From NCBI RefSeq assembly GCF_019422935.1, contig NZ_JAHZCJ010000002.1, positions 1 through 64,000 of the forward strand: 64,000 nt of DNA, read 5' to 3'. Under the pieces are notes generated by a model. It saw only the letters and a list, made by a program, of their open reading frames with translations, did not search any database and was not told the origin of the DNA. This document shows positions 1 through 8,123 of this stretch, in pieces; the first letter of the stretch is position 1, and every line of letters begins with the position of its first letter. Position numbers and translations under genes: made by a program. Source of the DNA: Desulfovibrio sp. GTDB taxonomy: Bacteria > Desulfobacterota > Desulfovibrionia > Desulfovibrionales > Desulfovibrionaceae.

Positions 1-56
1 CGGTTTTTCGGTTTTTCGGTTTTTCGGTTTTTCGGTTTTTCGGTTTTTCGGTTTTC
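1..56. repeat. Tandem 8-bp repeat CGGTTTTT
   Basis: Six perfect head-to-tail copies of CGGTTTTT run from the window edge, followed by a seventh copy ending in C. The array may continue left of the window. There are no spacers, so it is not a CRISPR array. It lies in gene-poor DNA at the outer side of the phage-like region. Its role is unknown; slippage-prone microsatellite DNA is the simplest reading. Confidence 0.9.
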
Positions 57-61
57 TAACG

Positions 62-196
62 TTTCACTAGCAAGCACTCCTTTCCCTGTAAAAAAATAAT
101 AGACCACTCAAAAAGGTTTGTCAATGGTCTACCGTTCAAAATTTTATACATACTTATAACATGCTTGTAATATTAAATTATTAAAATTTCACTAGC
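62..196. repeat. AT-rich tract with direct and inverted repeats
   Basis: The word TTTCACTAGC occurs at 62-71 and again at 187-196. Between them TAGACCA (100-106) and TGGTCTA (125-131) form a 7-bp inverted repeat. The tract is strongly AT-rich and has no convincing reading frame. It could be a control or recombination site of the adjacent element, but this is only a guess. Confidence 0.4.
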
Positions 197-206
197 TGCA
201 AAAAAC

Positions 207-490
207 CTAATCTACGCGAACTCCACCAGCAATCACATACCACAGACCGTCATGCCCAAGCAGAACATCCTCGCTGGCAATGCGGCCCACTTCCCTGCCC
301 AGGGGTTCGCCCTTTTCCGTGTATGGGCCACAAGGCAGTGACACGGCCTGCCCCCTGTGCACCACGGGTTTGGGCGGCAATGCCGATGGGGGGGGGGCGG
401 CTTTGGGCTAACTTCCCAACTGGGGATTGTATTTTGCTCTAACCCGAAAAAGGGCAGGGTAAGGCCCAGAATTTGATTCAAAAAAGCCAA
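207..490 (-). pseudogene. Small protein split by a 10-base C tract (frameshifted or phase-variable)
   Basis: Minus strand. A TTG-started frame (488-490) reads into a run of ten C (388-397 as G on the plus strand). Beyond the run a different frame reads coherently to the TAG stop at 207-209 and ends in the motif GLWYVIAGGVRVD. The downstream frame has no start of its own, because a stop at 408-410 closes it just upstream. One extra C, or two fewer, would join the two parts into a protein of about 93 residues. I do not recognise the family. The SD before the TTG is weak. Either the gene is decayed or its expression varies by slippage in the homopolymer. Confidence 0.4.
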
Positions 491-505
491 GTTCTCGGGT
501 TAGAG
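437..505. repeat. 11-bp inverted repeat around the start of the split gene
   Basis: CTCTAACCCGA (437-447) and TCGGGTTAGAG (495-505) are perfect inverted copies 47 bases apart. They flank the 5' part of the frameshifted gene. They could form an operator pair or a hairpin in the transcript. No function is assigned. Confidence 0.5.
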
Positions 506-804
506 TGTCCGTCGACATGGCGCATTGAGCACCGTGGAATCACTTAAGCTCTGCCAACGGTACATGCCAGCGGCATGGCTTACATTACCCCGAGCCTTAT
601 TTATTTTTAGGACTAGTTTTGCTTATAAAAAAAGTTTATTTTCCTAGCCTATCAGCCCAGTCTTGAAAGCTGTGGGTCTGCGAAGTAGGCACTCATTAAG
701 AACCTGAAGAGTGACAAAGAATTTCTGCTAGTCTGGTTCATAGCTGCAATACTAATCATCATTTTTAATTACATATTATAATCATTGTTTTCTGGAGGGT
801 CGTA
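506..804. other. Gene-free stretch ahead of the OLD-type gene
   Basis: About 300 AT-rich bases with no supportable gene on either strand. A perfect TATAAT lies at 777-782, just upstream of the OLD-like gene, but no good -35 box is seen at 16-18 bases. The stretch probably carries the promoter of that gene. Confidence 0.4.
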
Positions 805-2247
805 ATGCTCCATCAAGAGGTATCCTTAATAAATGCTAAGATCCTTAGCAATCCATGGCCAAAATTTGTTCAATCAGTCGAGATTCAAGGTCTTCGTGGT
901 TGGTCTGGGCAACAAGTAAGATTTCCATTTCCTGTCTGTGCAATCGCAGGAGAAAATGGAAGTGGAAAATCAACGGTTTTAAAGGCCGTGGCTTCAATTT
1001 ATGACCATCCATCAGGGGACAAAACAAGGCGTTTTTTCCCTAGCGATTTTTTCCCGCAGACGGCTTGGGACAATGTTTCCGACGTCTCTCTTGTTTTTCA
1101 AATCGCTGAGGGAACCACAACAAAAACATATAAGATCGCAAAGCCATCCAAGAGGTGGCGCTTTCAGACACCAAGATTAAAAAGACATGTTGTTTGGCAA
1201 GACATTTCACGAACACTCCCCATCTCTGCGGAAGTGGGCTATGCAAAGATTGCCAATTCTGTTGCTCGTGAAATTGCATCAGACTCTCTAACTGAACCAT
1301 TACGGACTTATTATTCAAACATTATGGGTAAAAGATATACCCATGCGAGTTGGGCACAATCCAATGTTGATGAAGAAAAAAAGATTGGCGTTGTTGAAAT
1401 AAACGGCTCAAGATATTCACAATTCCACCAAGGTGCAGGTGAGGACACAACATTAGATCTGCTGACTCTGTTACAGGACATTCCAAATACATCTTTGGTG
1501 ATTATTGATGAAATTGAAGCTTCGCTTCATCCTCGATCTCAGAGACGTTTAATGCACTTTTTGTTATGGATCGCCAGGACAAAACAAATACAAGTAATTT
1601 TAAGCACACACAGTCAGTATATTTTGTCAGAATTGCCAGACGCAGGGAGAATTTTTATTGAGAGGGGGCAAGATGGCCCAGTGATAAGCTATGGGATCAC
1701 TCCAGAATATGCACTCAACAGAATGGACGATTACATTAATCCTAAAAAATTTATATTCACTGAAGATCGTGAGGCGATAGTTGCTGCAAAAGCAATTCTT
1801 TTAAAGAAAAATATCAACGTTGAGGAACTAAAATTTATTCCAGTTGGGGCATCAAACGATGTTTCATCAGCAGCGCATGCGGCATCGTGTAAGGATTTTC
1901 CAATAAATGCCGTTGGATTGCTTGATGCTGACATGCAACCAAAACACAATTGTTGCCTATTGCCTGGAACCCAGGCACCCGAAATAGAAATTTTTTCTTC
2001 ACTGCTCCCCCATATTGATATTATTGCAGACAAGCTTGATAAACCAGTGCAAACCATATCTGAGGCGTTAACGCTTACGATGACTGTTGGAGACCACCAT
2101 CTGTGGCCCAATTATTTTGCGGAACGCATTGGAGAATCAGCTAATTATGTGTGGGAAACTTTTTGTCGAATTTGGGCAACACACGTTCTCACAGAAATAC
2201 AACGGGATGAGTTTGCCGAGCGTCTCTTGAGGGAGATTCAACCGTAA
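805..2247 (+). CDS. OLD-type ATPase with TOPRIM nuclease domain (putative antiphage protein)
   Basis: 480 residues. The N-terminal ABC/SMC-like ATPase has Walker A GENGSGKST (about 49-57), a signature-like segment HQGAGED (208-214), Walker B LVIIDEIEASLHP (231-243) and an H-loop STHS (267-270). The C-terminal part looks like a TOPRIM domain: FTEDREA (318-324) supplies the glutamate, GLLDADMQ (371-378) the DxD pair, and PGTQAPEIEIF a later acidic motif. This architecture is that of OLD-family nucleases, several of which defend against phage. No UvrD helicase (Gabija), HNH protein (Septu) or reverse transcriptase is adjacent, so it would be a single-gene OLD. SD GGAGGG precedes the ATG at 6-base spacing. 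It is more AT-rich than its neighbours and on the opposite strand to the terminase genes, suggesting separate acquisition. Confidence 0.8.
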   Translation: MLHQEVSLINAKILSNPWPKFVQSVEIQGLRGWSGQQVRFPFPVCAIAGENGSGKSTVLKAVASIYDHPSGDKTRRFFPSDFFPQTAWDNVSDVSLVFQIAEGTTTKTYKIAKPSKRWRFQTPRLKRHVVWQDISRTLPISAEVGYAKIANSVAREIASDSLTEPLRTYYSNIMGKRYTHASWAQSNVDEEKKIGVVEINGSRYSQFHQGAGEDTTLDLLTLLQDIPNTSLVIIDEIEASLHPRSQRRLMHFLLWIARTKQIQVILSTHSQYILSELPDAGRIFIERGQDGPVISYGITPEYALNRMDDYINPKKFIFTEDREAIVAAKAILLKKNINVEELKFIPVGASNDVSSAAHAASCKDFPINAVGLLDADMQPKHNCCLLPGTQAPEIEIFSSLLPHIDIIADKLDKPVQTISEALTLTMTVGDHHLWPNYFAERIGESANYVWETFCRIWATHVLTEIQRDEFAERLLREIQP

Positions 2248-2381
2248 AATCGCTTATTTTTCTTTACTATTAAATGATCATACACTGATTTTATCTCATA
2301 TTTCATGGGCAAAGTACCATTCTTTGGTCTATCTCCCTATAGTCATAGATTAATGTGAAGTGCTTCCGAACGCTATTTTGT

Positions 2382-2603
2382 TCACAATCTAGCTTCATCT
2401 TTAGGGCGCACTGGTGTTATACACTGCACCAGTCCCCGACACTCATTTTCATACACCCACAAACCGCGTTTGCCACCTGCAACCCTGTATGCTGGCAGCA
2501 TCCCTTTGTGAATCAGTGCATAAAACCTTGTCTTTCCACAACCCAAAAGTTCACAAGCCTGCTGCCAGTTAAGCCGCCGACCCTTGTTTTTTGTGTCTTC
2601 CAT
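2382..2603 (-). CDS. Small helix-turn-helix DNA-binding protein (excisionase/AlpA-like)
   Basis: 73 residues. It reads like an HTH_17/MerR-type winged helix: LNWQQACELLGCGKTRFYALI gives helix-turn-helix, followed by a wing-like VAGGKRGLWVYENE. Such proteins serve as excisionases, phage regulators or small-terminase-like DNA binders. The start is the ATG at 2601-2603 with SD AGGAG eight bases upstream; a longer in-frame extension inside the terminase gene is rejected. It begins two bases after the terminase stop, so it is probably the last gene of the packaging operon. Confidence 0.65.
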   Translation of the reverse strand: MEDTKNKGRRLNWQQACELLGCGKTRFYALIHKGMLPAYRVAGGKRGLWVYENECRGLVQCITPVRPKDEARL

Positions 2604-2605
2604 CG

Positions 2606-4627
2606 TCAACTCCTGTAGTTTCCAATCATTCCAGATATGCCCTGCGCTCCACCGCGCACAGCGTCTACAGTTTTGCGTTTCTTCTCTGCCACCGGGGGCC
2701 GCGTATTGCGGACGTTGAGTATGTAGGCCAGCGCCTTGCACATAACCTCGCAGTCCCAATAGTGGTTTGCCCGCTGATGCTGATTCACCCACGCATGTTT
2801 TTGATCGTCATAGGCCTCGGCGCACATTTCGCGGGCGTATTCTTCCAGCTCACGTTTCTCGTTGCTGTGCAGGTGAAAGGCGCCTGGGTCATTGGGGTTG
2901 ATGCTGAGCTTGCCGGACAGATCATCCTTGAAAAACGTGGTGTCGCAGCGCCACAGATTGATGCCGCCCGGTATGCGGAGTTTTTCGCCCTTCTGCCCTG
3001 GGTAATATTCCTGCGGCGTGGGGGTGTAGGGCTGTGTCATGGACTGCACACCCTGCCACGGATACACGCGGCCACGATGCCGCACAGCATAACGGTAAAT
3101 CTCTGCCGTGCGCCCGCCCATGGCGTCCATCATGCAGGCTCGCACCATGTATTCGCGACCGTCCACATCCAGATAGCGGGTCCCCCACATGATTTCGTCT
3201 ATGGCCGACAGGGTTTCTGCCACACCAGACTGCACGAGCCAGCTTTCCTCCTGATCTCCAAAGCCGAAAGCGCGAATCACATAACGGAAGTGGCTCTGCT
3301 GCGTGTCCACGCTGGATAGCAGCATTGACACGCGCGGCTTGCCGTCCACAAAGCCGGGGACCTTGCCTCGCGGGCGGTCATCGCAAAGGGTCAGAATTGC
3401 ATCCTCGCTGCGGGCGGCGTGCTCCACCACCCAAGGCAAGGCCTTGTACTGGTTTTGCAGCTTTTTCAGTTCGTCCGTGTTGCCTGTCTGCGTGTATTTG
3501 AGCGCCTGACGTGCCACATCGGAGAGACTGACGAAAAAAGAGATCCACGCGGGGATGTGGAACCCGACCTTTGTGGGGCGGGCCGAGGCAAGGTAGGACG
3601 GCAGGTCAAGACCACTATCACGCTCGCGCCATTCGCCGCCACGCACGGCCCTATCCCTGTCGTTGTCGTCCCACACCGTGCCGCAATGTTCGCAGGGGTA
3701 GGTGGCAAGGCGCTGCGCAAGCACGGCTTCGGCATCCGGTTCAGCGTCCGTATCCTTGCCGGGCCATGTGATGCGCTCAAACTGCATGAGTTGGTACATG
3801 CCACAGTGCGGGCAGCGCACCCAATAATCCAGCCGCCCCTGTGCCTCCTCGGTAAAGGCGCGCCAGATTGCGCCCTCTGGCGTGGTGGGCGTGCTGACCT
3901 TCATGACGTGAGAGCGCCCGCGCCTGCGCCAAGTCGTGACGCGCATTTCTGCCAGCGCCTCGGATGTGGCCTCGTTCTTGGGGTCTTTGTACTTGTCCAG
4001 CTCGTCAAGAATGAGCACCCGGATGGGCTTGTTGCCCAGGCGCGAAACCGAACCAGACCAGCCAAGGTAAATGGGCATGTGCATGAGGTTGATGCGCAGG
4101 CTGCTTGCATCGTCACCGTAGCCGGTCATGTACTCGCGCAGGCGTGGAGAAGCCTGAATCATGGGGATAATACGGTCTTTGGCGTTCTCGCGCGCGGTGA
4201 GTTCGTCAGGGTAGACGTACATGACCGGGCCGGGGCTTCGGTCTATGCAGTAGCCCACGAAGTTGTGGCCTGCCTCTGAGCCACCAGTTTGCGGGCTTTT
4301 GCACACAATGGCAGTTTCCACGCCGGGGTGAGCCATTGTGTCCATGATGCCCACAAGGTAGGGCGTAAACAGGTTGTGCCAGCGACCGGGGATGGCCGAC
4401 ATTTCAACCATGCGGTATTTTTCGGCCCACTGGCTCACGGGTATGGGCCTGCGCCGCCGCATGACCTGCTGCTCGCCACGCGAAAAAGCAAAATTGATCT
4501 TGCCACCATTCTGCGTGAGGCCGTTGACAGCCTCGCGCAAGAATGGAGGAAACCATGCTGGAATGGCCGTGCTGATGTGCTTGCGGCTTTCAACTGGCGG
4601 CAAAGGCAGCAGGGTTGCTTGGCTCAT
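2606..4627 (-). CDS. Phage terminase large subunit, GpA family
   Basis: 673 residues, close to the length of lambda gpA-type terminases. The packaging ATPase/nuclease cuts concatemeric DNA and drives it into a procapsid. A deviant Walker A KSPQTGGSE (about 110-118) and Walker B VLILDELDKY (204-213) are present, followed by a coupling motif KVSTPTTPEG. Two CxxC pairs (272-275 and 312-315) suggest a zinc-binding insert. The C-terminal half should hold the nuclease. I chose the ATG at 4625-4627 because GGAG lies nine bases upstream; a TTG seven codons earlier has no SD. It follows the small-terminase-like gene by 29 bases. No portal or capsid gene follows it in the window, which is unusual. Confidence 0.92.
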   Translation of the reverse strand: MSQATLLPLPPVESRKHISTAIPAWFPPFLREAVNGLTQNGGKINFAFSRGEQQVMRRRRPIPVSQWAEKYRMVEMSAIPGRWHNLFTPYLVGIMDTMAHPGVETAIVCKSPQTGGSEAGHNFVGYCIDRSPGPVMYVYPDELTARENAKDRIIPMIQASPRLREYMTGYGDDASSLRINLMHMPIYLGWSGSVSRLGNKPIRVLILDELDKYKDPKNEATSEALAEMRVTTWRRRGRSHVMKVSTPTTPEGAIWRAFTEEAQGRLDYWVRCPHCGMYQLMQFERITWPGKDTDAEPDAEAVLAQRLATYPCEHCGTVWDDNDRDRAVRGGEWRERDSGLDLPSYLASARPTKVGFHIPAWISFFVSLSDVARQALKYTQTGNTDELKKLQNQYKALPWVVEHAARSEDAILTLCDDRPRGKVPGFVDGKPRVSMLLSSVDTQQSHFRYVIRAFGFGDQEESWLVQSGVAETLSAIDEIMWGTRYLDVDGREYMVRACMMDAMGGRTAEIYRYAVRHRGRVYPWQGVQSMTQPYTPTPQEYYPGQKGEKLRIPGGINLWRCDTTFFKDDLSGKLSINPNDPGAFHLHSNEKRELEEYAREMCAEAYDDQKHAWVNQHQRANHYWDCEVMCKALAYILNVRNTRPPVAEKKRKTVDAVRGGAQGISGMIGNYRS

Positions 4628-4656
4628 TGATCTAAACTCCAGATGCAAAAGATTGG

Positions 4657-5400
4657 TTAGTGCTCTTGCCCCAATTCATCAATTGAAGTTGCACTTTCGG
4701 CGTCCGGCAGCACTTCCACACTTATTTCCATTTCGCGGCTGTATTCGCTCATGGCTTCATCAAGCACGGCCTCAAGCCGCGCCACAAAAGCAAGGCTTTT
4801 CTTTGGATTGCCTTCAACAGTTGCAATAAGATCAAGGGCATGGGCCTCAAAGGCCGTCTTGATGCTGGCGGCAAGGGTCAGCGCGCGGCCTGCCAGCTCG
4901 GCATGCACAGCCTCGCGGGAAATGAAGAGGCCTTTCTTAATGCTCAGGTTGAACTCTTCCTTACCCGCCTGAGCTTCTGCCCGCCGAATATCGGCCTCTT
5001 CTTTGCGCCGCAGACGGTCTGCCGCCTGTTCGGCCACCGTGTCTGACGTGCCCATTGTGGGCAGGGACGCCATGTAACGGTCAACCTTGCGGCGGCTGAA
5101 TGTGCCGTCTGCCTGCTTTTGCAGGCGGCCCACCTGAATATCTTCATAGAGCTTTGTTTTCTTGAGCTTGCGCCCGTTTTCTTCAACATACGCAAGCACT
5201 TCACGGGCGTTTTTGAAACTTTTTGCTGCATCCATACGAGCCTCCAGCAGTTTGGAGGCACGTTCCATCGCAGCGAGATTTGCCGAAGAAGGGTCTGATA
5301 GTGTTGCCCGCTTGGCGCTTTCCTTGGCGCTCAAAAGCACCTGTATGTCGGTTTGCGCACTGCGTTGCAGCAGCTCGTCAAGATTCTTTTCGTCAGGCAT
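4657..5400 (-). CDS. Terminase small subunit-like protein (Nu1-type)
   Basis: 247 residues, charged and mostly helical. Residues about 60-110 (ENGRKLKKTKLYEDIQVG, then SRRKVDRYMASL) resemble the DNA-recognition region of Nu1-type small terminases, and a long helical middle part is rich in R, A and E. In the family this subunit recognises the packaging site and loads the large subunit. Its position directly upstream of the GpA-type terminase supports the call. The start has SD GAGGA six bases before the ATG. Sequence similarity alone is modest, so the assignment leans on position. Confidence 0.65.
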   Translation of the reverse strand: MPDEKNLDELLQRSAQTDIQVLLSAKESAKRATLSDPSSANLAAMERASKLLEARMDAAKSFKNAREVLAYVEENGRKLKKTKLYEDIQVGRLQKQADGTFSRRKVDRYMASLPTMGTSDTVAEQAADRLRRKEEADIRRAEAQAGKEEFNLSIKKGLFISREAVHAELAGRALTLAASIKTAFEAHALDLIATVEGNPKKSLAFVARLEAVLDEAMSEYSREMEISVEVLPDAESATSIDELGQEH

Positions 5401-5475
5401 AAAATCCTCGTCACGTTGAAGGCGTGGGCATCACGCCGGCCACCGAATGGCCCCTCCGTTGATTTTTCACACTGG

Positions 5476-5556
5476 AGGGGATAGGCTTCGCTCGCCAAGA
5501 GGGGGGCCTATCCCCTTCCTGTCAGGGAGTGATCGGGCGGCTACCCGATCGCTCCC
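5476..5556. repeat. Two consecutive strong hairpins
   Basis: AGGGGATAGGC (5476-5486) pairs with GCCTATCCCCT (5506-5516), an 11-bp perfect stem. Immediately next, GGGAGTGATCGGG (5525-5537) pairs with CCCGATCGCTCCC (5544-5556) with a single G-U. They lie between the DUF488 gene and the small-terminase gene, both on the minus strand. No T-run follows either stem on that strand, so they are not classical terminators. RNA processing, transcription pausing or a DNA site are alternatives. Confidence 0.7.
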
Positions 5557-5563
5557 GCCTCAA

Positions 5564-5926
5564 TCAGCCCAGCAAACTGCCCTGTTTCGGGCTTGTATCC
5601 ACCCACTCCGGCACAATTTCGCCAAGCTGTTCCTGTATGTAAGCCGCCAACACTCGCCTGTGGCATTCTTCCGGATTACTCTCGAAGCAGCACAGGATGG
5701 CGTCTGGCGTTTCGGCCTCAATCTGCCGCAGGTAATCTGCCAAAACTGATGCCGCAGAAAACCTCTGCACCAAGTCCGCCCGAAAAGAGCCTTGCCAGTC
5801 TTCCGCCCATGGGTTGGACGGCACAAAGAGCTTGGCCACAGGCCCGTGCCAGAACGGCGCCCGCTTGGCTATGCAGACGCGGCGGGATTTTGGCGATTTT
5901 CCTGAAAAATAAGACGTTGTAATCAT
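5564..5926 (-). CDS. DUF488-like protein
   Basis: 120 residues. The segment ILCCFESNPEECHRRVLA (about residues 77-94) matches the DUF488 hallmark in which a cysteine and acidic residue are followed by a P-x-x-CHR motif. The N-terminal half with KSRRVCIAKRAP also fits. The biochemical function of DUF488 is not established. SD GGGGAG lies four bases before the ATG at 5924-5926. It is part of the minus-strand run of small genes between the methyltransferase-like gene and the terminase, so it is probably a cargo or early gene of the element. Confidence 0.7.
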   Translation of the reverse strand: MITTSYFSGKSPKSRRVCIAKRAPFWHGPVAKLFVPSNPWAEDWQGSFRADLVQRFSAASVLADYLRQIEAETPDAILCCFESNPEECHRRVLAAYIQEQLGEIVPEWVDTSPKQGSLLG

Positions 5927-5935
5927 TGCACTCCC

Positions 5936-6322
5936 CTAAAACGGGACTTCATCAACACTCGCGGGCCGCAGGGCGGCGAGGCGTTCTTCAAGCAATTGGT
6001 CGCAAAGCTGGCTCACCTTTGGGCCTCGCGGCGTGTAGGCCAGCAGGTAATCAATCAGGTCTGACGTGGTTTCAAAGCCGTAGCGCTCTGCTACAAGGTC
6101 GATGGGGCAGGCGGTGCCGCTGCGTACCAACAGGTTGGGCATGATACGGATAAGTTCCGTCACCACTTCCCTGCCGTGCTCCTCTACCGCAGGGCTGAGC
6201 CGGATGCGGCCATACCAGATTTCGTCATAGACGGCGTACTGTTGCTGCACCACGTCCCGCGCCAGTGCGCGGCATTCCCGCTCAATTTTTCGCAATTCCT
6301 TTGCACTCAATCCGTTTTGCAT
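5936..6322 (-). CDS. Unknown element protein (128 aa)
   Basis: I do not recognise this protein. It is mainly helical, opens with a basic helix (SAKELRKIERECRALARDV) and contains IDLVAERYGFETTSDLIDYLL, which might be a helix-turn-helix. There is no signal peptide or membrane segment. The start ATG at 6320-6322 has a GGAG five to six bases upstream, but that SD lies inside the 3' arm of a 10-bp hairpin (6324-6359), so initiation may be controlled. It ends nine bases before the DUF488 gene starts, implying a shared transcript. Confidence 0.6.
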   Translation of the reverse strand: MQNGLSAKELRKIERECRALARDVVQQQYAVYDEIWYGRIRLSPAVEEHGREVVTELIRIMPNLLVRSGTACPIDLVAERYGFETTSDLIDYLLAYTPRGPKVSQLCDQLLEERLAALRPASVDEVPF

Positions 6323-6323
6323 A

Positions 6324-6359
6324 TTGGCTCCGCTTGACTTTGCGCAGGCGCGGAGCCAA
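6324..6359 (-). promoter_or_regulatory. Hairpin that would bury the SD of the downstream gene
   Basis: TTGGCTCCGC (6324-6333) and GCGGAGCCAA (6350-6359) form a perfect 10-bp inverted repeat with a 16-base loop. In the minus-strand transcript the 3' arm contains the GGAG Shine-Dalgarno of the 128-aa gene starting at 6322, and the stem ends one base before the ATG. Folding would therefore block ribosome binding. This is inferred from pairing only. Confidence 0.6.
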
Positions 6360-6427
6360 CCTGTATTACTCGGTTGGTCGGTCAGCTCCGGCCCTGATTA
6401 CTGGCGGCTGGTGACACAGCCGCCTTT

Positions 6428-6682
6428 TTATTTTTCTATGCCGGGCAGGCAGAGCTGCCCGCGCGTGACCTTTTGCAGCATTTCCACCCCCGGCAGCACA
6501 AACTGGTTGCCGATGCCAGACCGCCAGCGGGTATGCACCCGCTGTTCTTCCAGCCAGACCAGATGCAGGGCCACGGGAAAATACAGAAATGCCGTGCCGC
6601 CGAACCGCTCTGCGCCCTGCCGCGCCAGAGTCCATGCGCCAACCATGATGCGGGAGAGCCGCGTGCGAAATATTTGCCTCAT
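6428..6682 (-). CDS. Small unknown element protein (84 aa)
   Basis: Basic protein with the segment MRQIFRTRLSRIMVGAWTLA and a hydrophobic stretch FGGTAFLYFPVALHLVWLE that might be a short membrane or core segment. I do not recognise the family. I prefer the ATG at 6680-6682, which has a GAG about seven bases upstream, to one ten codons earlier with no SD. A perfect TATAAT lies upstream at 6727-6732. It stands between the methyltransferase-like gene and the 128-aa gene. Confidence 0.5.
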   Translation of the reverse strand: MRQIFRTRLSRIMVGAWTLARQGAERFGGTAFLYFPVALHLVWLEEQRVHTRWRSGIGNQFVLPGVEMLQKVTRGQLCLPGIEK

Positions 6683-6726
6683 GCTGCACTCTTTTTTGTA
6701 AGTGTTTGACATGACTAAATATTAGC

Positions 6727-6758
6727 ATTATACCCCCTAAATTCAATAGTTTTTGCAA
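6727..6758 (-). promoter_or_regulatory. Possible internal promoter of the element
   Basis: On the minus strand a perfect TATAAT (6727-6732) is preceded by TTGCAA (6753-6758), but the spacer is 20 bases, longer than ideal. It sits in the only AT-rich gap of this gene run and would drive the small genes and possibly the terminase genes. Confidence 0.35.
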
Positions 6759-6767
6759 GTTTTTCAG

Positions 6768-8123
6768 CTACTTATGATATTTTCTCTGCCACAGGGCGAA
6801 CCTTTCTGCAAGGCTGCCCTCAAATTTTGCGTAATAATTCAGCGAGTATTGCTGGCTTTTTTTGTCCTGCTTGCGGCTGTAAAGCTCAAAAACACCACGG
6901 TATTTCATACTCGCAGGGCCGCGAGAAAAGGCGGTTGTGATTACCCAGCCCAAACGGAAATTGAGCTTGGCGTTGAGCCACTGGCGCACGTCATTGCTGG
7001 ACAGGAGCATGAGCACCAGCTTGGCAAGGCGATTCTCGCAATCTGAGGGCACGGCCAGATCGCACATGAGGTACAGGGTATCTGCGCCGTCCGGGTTTTC
7101 GGGCAGCTTCCACTGTGAGAGGCTGGACTTCATGAAATCGGCCTTGCCGATGATCTTGCCGTCCAGTGTCAGAGCCAGGCAGGCATCCACGCCGCCGTCG
7201 TACCAGTCGATACGGCGGGCGAGATACAGCTCATTCAGGCGCAGGGATTGCGCGCGCTTGATAGGGGCGAAACCGGGCAGCTCCGTGCCAATAATGCGGT
7301 CAGCAGGCGACCAGATGGGGCCGACAGGCATGGTTTTGACGTGCGACCGCACAACAACCTTGTGCGCATGACGGGCCACGATGTAGGTGGTGCGGCCACG
7401 CCCACGCGGCAGTACGGCGCTGGGCTTGCCAAGGATGGCGTAGACTTCGGGCAAATCCTTTTCCAACACAACGTAATAAGCATCAAACCGCGCAATCTGC
7501 TCATACAGCTCAAGGCTTTTATCCGTCATTTCGCGGTAGGCAGGCGGCTGCCAGCTCACAGTTGCGCGGAGCAGAGCTTCAAGTCGCTCGTAGCCCGCCT
7601 TGTAGGTGGGAGGGAATGCGAAAACGGTCTGATTGCCGTTGTGCTCCTCAAGCAGGTCGAAACCGTCCCGCGCCTGATACTCCACCTCGCCAATGTGGGC
7701 TTTATAGCGCTCAAGGTTAGAGCAGGTTTTATCCATCAGGGAATCCCACGCGCGGCGATGCTGCTCTATGTTGCGCAACTGGAAGGCATTCTTGCCCTGC
7801 CAGACCTCGCGCAGATCCATGAGCAGGCTGATAGACGCGGCTTTCTCTATGCCGCTGCCAGTGCGCAGCAGCCCGCGCAGTTGCTCCGGGCAATCAGGTT
7901 GCTCGTGCAGTTCCAGATCCCAGCCTGAAAGATAAGCTCCGAGGGCCGAGGTATAGATGGTTACATCGCAAGCCTTGATGGGGCCGGTATAGCCGCCACT
8001 GCGCAAGACGGAGGGCACGGTAAAGTTGCCAGCCCCCACGATAAGCGGCGACAGCGTGACCGATTGGGCATATTCGGCCAGCACCTTGCGGACAGATGCG
8101 CTGACAGCGCCGATAAAGCTCAT
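6768..8123 (-). CDS. D12-class methyltransferase-like protein with an altered catalytic motif
   Basis: 451 residues. The N-terminus resembles the SAM-binding fold of D12-type adenine methylases: glycine-rich VGAGNFTVPSVL (about 29-40), then an acidic end of strand two at ACDVTIY (D53). The expected catalytic DPPY is replaced by FPPTY (170-174), so the acidic or polar residue is missing. Phage homologues are sometimes annotated as antirestriction adenine methyltransferases, but activity cannot be assumed here. The C-terminal 200 residues are unlike standard methylases. The ATG at 8121-8123 overlaps the stop of the upstream ParB-like gene as ATGA, indicating tight coupling; GGGGAA provides the SD. 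The likely role is DNA modification or antirestriction together with the ParB-like partner. Confidence 0.6.
   Translation of the reverse strand: MSFIGAVSASVRKVLAEYAQSVTLSPLIVGAGNFTVPSVLRSGGYTGPIKACDVTIYTSALGAYLSGWDLELHEQPDCPEQLRGLLRTGSGIEKAASISLLMDLREVWQGKNAFQLRNIEQHRRAWDSLMDKTCSNLERYKAHIGEVEYQARDGFDLLEEHNGNQTVFAFPPTYKAGYERLEALLRATVSWQPPAYREMTDKSLELYEQIARFDAYYVVLEKDLPEVYAILGKPSAVLPRGRGRTTYIVARHAHKVVVRSHVKTMPVGPIWSPADRIIGTELPGFAPIKRAQSLRLNELYLARRIDWYDGGVDACLALTLDGKIIGKADFMKSSLSQWKLPENPDGADTLYLMCDLAVPSDCENRLAKLVLMLLSSNDVRQWLNAKLNFRLGWVITTAFSRGPASMKYRGVFELYSRKQDKKSQQYSLNYYAKFEGSLAERFALWQRKYHK

Noticed and set aside
1-56. CRISPR array
   Set aside because: The repeat unit is only 8 bp and copies are directly adjacent with no spacers; no cas genes are visible.
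2591-4279. Long plus-strand frames opposite the terminase gene
   Set aside because: The minus strand encodes a complete GpA-type terminase; the plus-strand frames have no domains and no SD.
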